From NCBI RefSeq assembly GCF_000157995.1, contig NZ_GG657553.1, forward strand, positions 62,376 through 126,161: a stretch of DNA of 63,786 bases, read 5' to 3'. How positions within the stretch are numbered: position 1 is the first letter of the stretch; each line of letters opens with the position of its first letter. The translations under genes and the position numbers were made by a program. This DNA comes from Holdemania filiformis DSM 12042 (GTDB taxonomy: Bacteria; Bacillota_I; Bacilli_A; Erysipelotrichales; Erysipelotrichaceae). Below the pieces are notes generated by a model that was not told the origin of the DNA, searched no databases, and saw only the letters and a list, made by a program, of their open reading frames with translations. Shown in pieces: positions 60,406-63,786 of this stretch.

Positions 60406-61668
60406 TTATTTTAAATCTTCACTTTCCTCAGAATCCGCTTCGGATTCTGAGGAAAGATTTTCATCTTCCGATGATTCCGCATCCGCAAGCCGATCCTCAT
60501 CTTCCTGATCGTCCGCTTCCGTATTCTCCGCCTCCGATTCCGCTTCTGTCAGCACTTCGCTGGCATCGCCTGGATCCGTTTCCTCGACTAACGACTTCTT
60601 CTTCGGATGTCCCGTCAGGCGCCGGCACAAGCCTAATAACGGATGCCATTTCGGATTGATCATCTCTGTTGCTTCCACGAAGATCTCGGCGACGATCGTC
60701 AGCACCACGAGCATGATCATGCCCCATTGTTCATTAAAATAGCTTAAGACGGCAGTTCCGCCAAACAGCGCCGTCACCAGGTACAGCACCAGTACGGTGT
60801 TGCGGTGTCCCAGTTTCAGCTTATACATTAAGATGTGATGCAAATGCGAGCGGTCCGCCTGCATGATGCCCTTACCGCTCAGCTTCCGCCGCACCATCGC
60901 GATCAGCGTGTCGGAAATCGGAACGAACAGAATGATCACCGGGAAGCCCAGCGTGATGAACGTCGTCGTCTTAAATCCCAGCAGCGACAAGCAGGCCAGC
61001 GTGAACCCGAGGAACAACGCGCCGCAGTCACCCTGGAAGATCGACGCCGGATGAAAATTGTACGGCAGAAACCCGGCGATCGCGCCCGCCAGGATCAAGG
61101 AGATCACCGGAATATCCCGGCGTCCCATAAAGAAACCGATGAAGCCGATCGTGCAGACAACGATAAAGCAAATCCCTGCCGATAAGCCGTCCAGTCCGTC
61201 AATCAGGTTGATCGCGTTGGTCACGCCGACAATCCAGATAAACGAAACAAGAAAGGAAAACGGCATCATATTGATCTCTATCCCAAATGGCAGAGTGATC
61301 GACGTCAGACCGATGCCGCCGACCAGGATCGCGATCAGCGCCCCGGCGACTTCAAACAACAGTTTTTTTAATGGCGACAAATTGATCATGTCGTCGAGCA
61401 AGCCGCCCAAAAAGACCACCGAGCCTCCGATCAGAATCCCGTTGATGGTCGAGTCAGCCTTCAAAAAACAGGCCATTGAAATCATAAAGGCGACGAAAAC
61501 GGCCAGACCGCCCATCTGCACTATCTTTCCATGATGAACCGTTCGGTTGTTTTCCACTGCGTACACCTTTAAGGCGAATCCGATACGCTTGGCAATCGGT
61601 ACACAGATCAGAGAAATCACAAACGGCAGCGCAAAGAACGGAAAGGCGCCTTCAATCAAATGCAGCAT
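60406..61668 (-). CDS. tagO: TagO/WecA-type undecaprenyl-phosphate sugar-1-phosphate transferase
   Basis: 420 residues, about eleven transmembrane segments. Conserved LLDDMINL (catalytic Asp pair), NLIDGLDGLSAG and HLHHIL (cytoplasmic loop) mark the MraY/WecA family. It should transfer GlcNAc-1-phosphate to undecaprenyl phosphate, the first step of wall teichoic acid or related glycans. An unusually acidic C-terminal tail (about 355-420, repeated Glu/Asp/Ser) follows the membrane part. The start follows GGGGGT. Confidence 0.9.
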   Translation of the reverse strand: MLHLIEGAFPFFALPFVISLICVPIAKRIGFALKVYAVENNRTVHHGKIVQMGGLAVFVAFMISMACFLKADSTINGILIGGSVVFLGGLLDDMINLSPLKKLLFEVAGALIAILVGGIGLTSITLPFGIEINMMPFSFLVSFIWIVGVTNAINLIDGLDGLSAGICFIVVCTIGFIGFFMGRRDIPVISLILAGAIAGFLPYNFHPASIFQGDCGALFLGFTLACLSLLGFKTTTFITLGFPVIILFVPISDTLIAMVRRKLSGKGIMQADRSHLHHILMYKLKLGHRNTVLVLYLVTALFGGTAVLSYFNEQWGMIMLVVLTIVAEIFVEATEMINPKWHPLLGLCRRLTGHPKKKSLVEETDPGDASEVLTEAESEAENTEADDQEDEDRLADAESSEDENLSSESEADSEESEDLK

Positions 61669-61696
61669 TGAAAGTACCCCCAGACTACGATAAAGA

Positions 61697-61719
61697 AATA
61701 TCGCTGGATCAGCGATATT
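61697..61719 (-). terminator. Hairpin after the mbl-like gene
   Basis: AATATCGCTG and CAGCGATATT form a perfect ten-base stem with a three-base loop. Minus strand followed by TCTTTAT, so a weak terminator. Confidence 0.55.
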
Positions 61720-61727
61720 GTTGGTTA

Positions 61728-62717
61728 CTAGCGAACAAGATGCAGATTCTCAAGCATGACGCCCGTGCCTTCCGCTACGCAGGACAGCGCGTTTTCAGCG
61801 ACATACACCGGAACGTTCAGCTCGTTGATCAGCAGCTGGTCGATCCCCTGCAGCAGCGCGCCGCCGCCGGTTAAGACTACGCCGCGGCTGACGATATCCG
61901 CACTCAATTCCGGAGGTGTCTGTTCCAGAACTGTACGGCAGGCCCGGACGACGTCCTGCAGGCTTTCGCGCATGGCCAGTTCTGTTTCTTCCGAATTCAG
62001 CGTGATCGTGTGCGGCAGACCGGTGACCAGGTCACGCCCGCTGACATCCATCGAATCGCTGCGGCTGCCTCTCCAGGCCGTGCCGATGCGCTTCTTGATT
62101 TCTTCCGCGGTGCGGTCGCCGATCAACAGCTTATAGCTTTCCTTCACATATTTGATCAGATCGCGGTCAAGCTTATCGCCCGCAATCTTTAAGGACGTGC
62201 TGGTGACAATTTCACCCAGGGATAGAATCGCGACGTCGGTCGTACCGCCACCGATATCCAGAACCATCGAGCCTGTCGGCTTGGCGATATCCAGGCCTGC
62301 GCCGATCGCCGCAACCTTCGGTTCCTCTTCGATGTAAACGCGCTTGGCGCCGCAGCGATAAGCCGCGTCCCGGATCGCGTTGCGTTCGACGGACGTGATG
62401 TTCGACGGGCAGCAGATCAGAATCGTCGGACGGGAGAACATTCCCTTCAGTTTCAGCTTGCGGATAAAATGCTCAAGCATCAGCTCGGTGACTTCAAAGT
62501 CGGCGATGACGCCGTCCTTTAACGGACGGATCGCACTGACGCGGCCCGGCGTTCTGCCCAGCATTTCCTTCGCGTCCTGGCCGACAGCCAGGCACTTCTT
62601 CGTTTCTGCATCTAATGAAACAACGGAAGGCTCGTTCAACACGATGCCCTCTCCTTTAACGTAAATTAATGTATTCGCGGTACCTAAGTCGATACCTACT
62701 TCTTTGGTAAACAACAT
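61728..62717 (-). CDS. mbl: MreB/Mbl-type actin-like cell-shape protein
   Basis: 329 residues. Actin-fold phosphate loops GIDLGTANT (8-16) and DIGGGTTD, plus ICCPSNITSVE and the C-terminal TGGGALLQG, give a confident call. The wording is closer to Mbl than to MreB of Bacillus, but no mreC/mreD is next to it to help. It organises peripheral wall synthesis. Start at ATG 62717 behind GAGGTTGG; a 15-residue extension upstream is rejected. Confidence 0.92.
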   Translation of the reverse strand: MLFTKEVGIDLGTANTLIYVKGEGIVLNEPSVVSLDAETKKCLAVGQDAKEMLGRTPGRVSAIRPLKDGVIADFEVTELMLEHFIRKLKLKGMFSRPTILICCPSNITSVERNAIRDAAYRCGAKRVYIEEEPKVAAIGAGLDIAKPTGSMVLDIGGGTTDVAILSLGEIVTSTSLKIAGDKLDRDLIKYVKESYKLLIGDRTAEEIKKRIGTAWRGSRSDSMDVSGRDLVTGLPHTITLNSEETELAMRESLQDVVRACRTVLEQTPPELSADIVSRGVVLTGGGALLQGIDQLLINELNVPVYVAENALSCVAEGTGVMLENLHLVR

Positions 62718-62750
62718 AAACCAACCTCCGCATCTCGTGTAAACACAAAC

Positions 62751-62759
62751 ATTATAACA
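62751..62759 (-). promoter_or_regulatory. Extended -10 promoter of the mbl-like gene
   Basis: Minus-strand TGTTATAAT, 34 bases before the start codon. Confidence 0.5.
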
Positions 62760-62832
62760 CAACTCCTTAAAATAACACCAGAATTAATGAATTTGTAACT
62801 ATTTCAAGGGCTATCGCAGCGCGTACCTTTCA

Positions 62833-62856
62833 GAAAAAAACAGCACCGAAGTGCTA
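62833..62856 (-). terminator. Terminator of the spoIIQ-like gene
   Basis: AGCAC/GTGCT stem with a tight TTCG loop, minus strand followed by seven T residues. It overlaps the stop codon. Confidence 0.8.
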
Positions 62857-63492
62857 TTTTATTTCAGCCGGTTTCATGCCGATGACCGTTGCCGGATCAA
62901 TCAGCTTACCGTCCTTCTGCACCACGACATGAAGATGGATTCCAAGATCCTTGTTATAGATGTTTTCGCCTGCCAGGCCAAGGACATCGTTCTGATTGAC
63001 AACCTGATCTTTTTTTACTGATACCTGGGATAAGCTCTGATAGGTAATTTCCAGATCTTCCCCGGTTTTCACCGTGACGCTCTTGCCGAACATCGCGTCT
63101 TCTTTGACTTCCGTCACCGTGCCGCCCAGCATCGCCGTGGCCTCGAAGACTTTGCCGTCATACGCGTAATCGAGTCCCTGATTCGGACGATATACGCCTT
63201 CAAATTCCGTAACGGCCTGACTTAACACGTCTTCGCTTTTTGTTTTATCGAAGAAATGCAGGACTTCCTTGGCGTTGATCGCAAACGGTGCGGCGACGGT
63301 TTCGTCTGCCGGCAGCACGACCGGGATATGCAGGGAAGCCACAGCGTCCGGCTGATTGACCGGAAGGACGGGTTTGTTGTTGAATAAAGTGGAATTGGCA
63401 ATGAAGAAACCGGAGATCAGAATCAGAATCATCGTCATCAGGATCACGGCTGTCGCTTTGCCTTTGGTACTTTTCTTTTCGTACATATACAT
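62854..63492 (-). CDS. spoIIQ: SpoIIQ-like M23 (LytM) domain protein with degenerate zinc site
   Basis: 212 residues: one N-terminal transmembrane helix (about 15-35) and an M23 domain outside. The first zinc motif HxGxD reads NQGLD, so the His ligand is Asn, while the second motif HLH is kept. SpoIIQ of several sporeformers is likewise degenerate and acts as a structural partner of SpoIIIAH in the engulfment channel. Start at ATG 63492 behind GAGGTGA. Neighbours mbl and DUF1146 fit the call; a generic M23 endopeptidase is the alternative. Confidence 0.75.
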   Translation of the reverse strand: MYMYEKKSTKGKATAVILMTMILILISGFFIANSTLFNNKPVLPVNQPDAVASLHIPVVLPADETVAAPFAINAKEVLHFFDKTKSEDVLSQAVTEFEGVYRPNQGLDYAYDGKVFEATAMLGGTVTEVKEDAMFGKSVTVKTGEDLEITYQSLSQVSVKKDQVVNQNDVLGLAGENIYNKDLGIHLHVVVQKDGKLIDPATVIGMKPAEIK

Positions 63493-63534
63493 GGATTTCA
63501 CCTCTAGTGGTGAGTATGTCCCTATCCTTTTTGT

Positions 63535-63735
63535 TTATACATGGATCTTGATGACGAGATTGAGTAAAAACTGCGCCGCTAACAAAGCGATGCACATCGC
63601 GGTCAGAATATACAGCAGCTGAGCCTGCACGACATGCCCTTTGCGGATCAGTTTTTCATAGTTCAGAGCCTGCATGGCGTACAGCGCCAGCGCAAAACAA
63701 GCCAGATGCACAACGACACGAACGATCGCTTCCAT
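63535..63735 (-). CDS. DUF1146 (YwzB-like) small membrane protein
   Basis: 66 residues with two hydrophobic helices and a short basic hinge (NYEKLIRKGHVVQAQLLY), matching DUF1146. The family typically follows the ATP synthase operon in Firmicutes, so atpC may lie just outside the window; function unknown. The start follows AAGGAAGG. It lies 42 bases upstream of the spoIIQ-like gene. Confidence 0.85.
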   Translation of the reverse strand: MEAIVRVVVHLACFALALYAMQALNYEKLIRKGHVVQAQLLYILTAMCIALLAAQFLLNLVIKIHV

Positions 63736-63786
63736 AAGATCCTTCCTTTCTCTTTCCGCCGCTTTCTCTGTTTTCAGTTAACGAAA

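Noticed and set aside
63498-63513. TCACCTCTAGTGGTGA, similar to palindromes S1-S3
   Set aside because: It overlaps the spoIIQ ribosome binding site six bases from the ATG, not about 45 bases above a -10 box, and differs at a conserved position; probably chance.
1-63786. CRISPR arrays, rRNA, tRNA, known riboswitches, complete insertion sequences
   Set aside because: No regularly spaced repeats, RNA gene signatures or transposase genes with terminal repeats were seen by reading; a covariance-model scan would be needed to exclude short RNAs.

Overview
ORGANISM. The window looks like chromosome of a low-to-mid G+C, spore-forming member of the Firmicutes, most likely a gut Erysipelotrichia (Holdemania-like; inferred, not proven). 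The basis is the conserved run spoIIE - tilS - hpt - ftsH, an mbl - spoIIQ-like - DUF1146 block, lipoteichoic-acid synthase and TagO-type genes, strong AGGAGG ribosome binding sites, and several phosphotransferase (PTS) operons. No rRNA, tRNA, CRISPR array or complete insertion sequence was found. LAYOUT. 0-3.4 kb: tail of a probable Rpn-type gene with decayed sequence after it, a CPBP membrane protease, a small membrane protein, a 70-residue conserved protein and a HAD phosphatase. 4-6 kb: a secreted serine-hydrolase lipoprotein behind a palindrome-bearing promoter. 6.4-13.5 kb: LTA synthase, a MATE exporter, an unusual ParB-like/HEAT protein, a DUF554 membrane protein and an LCP cell-wall ligase. 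14-16.5 kb: an overlapping Nudix - gamma-glutamyltransferase-like - TfoX-N operon. 16.7-20 kb: a MoxR ATPase - DUF58 - DUF4129 operon. 20.3-24.3 kb: an anchored secretory protein, an exported FAD/FMN reductase lipoprotein, and a divergent AraC regulator. 24.4-49.3 kb is dominated by three separate mannose-family PTS loci, each with one or two SIS-domain proteins. Locus A (minus, 24.4-31.8 kb) has two IIA and two IIB genes around one fused IIC-IID permease, a SIS protein, a PRD regulator and a HAD phosphatase. Locus C (34.5-40.6 kb) has divergent SIS/GntR and IIA-IIB-IIC-IID arms. Locus B (minus, 42.4-49.3 kb) has SIS-IIA-IIB-IIC-IID-NanE-TPR-GntR-SIS. Between C and B lies a more A+T-rich four-gene cassette with a DUF3990 (ADP-ribosyltransferase-like) protein. 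49.7-63.8 kb is housekeeping and sporulation: Nif3-like, XRE regulator, FtsH, Hpt, TilS, SpoIIE, an extended PemK/MazF-like protein, MATE plus divergent LysR, TagO, Mbl, SpoIIQ-like, DUF1146. HOW IT WORKS TOGETHER. Each PTS locus should import and phosphorylate a sugar conjugate. The SIS proteins then act on the phosphorylated product, as deglycases (as in the Gfr glucoselysine/fructoselysine system) or as amino-sugar-phosphate isomerases. Locus B additionally carries a ManNAc-6-phosphate epimerase. GntR regulators in B and C have A+T-rich palindromes on the cognate promoters. A different 16-bp palindrome recurs at a nearly fixed distance upstream of the -10 boxes of the locus A IIA gene, the HAD gene and a MATE gene, which suggests one shared activator and is the most interesting regulatory signal in the window.
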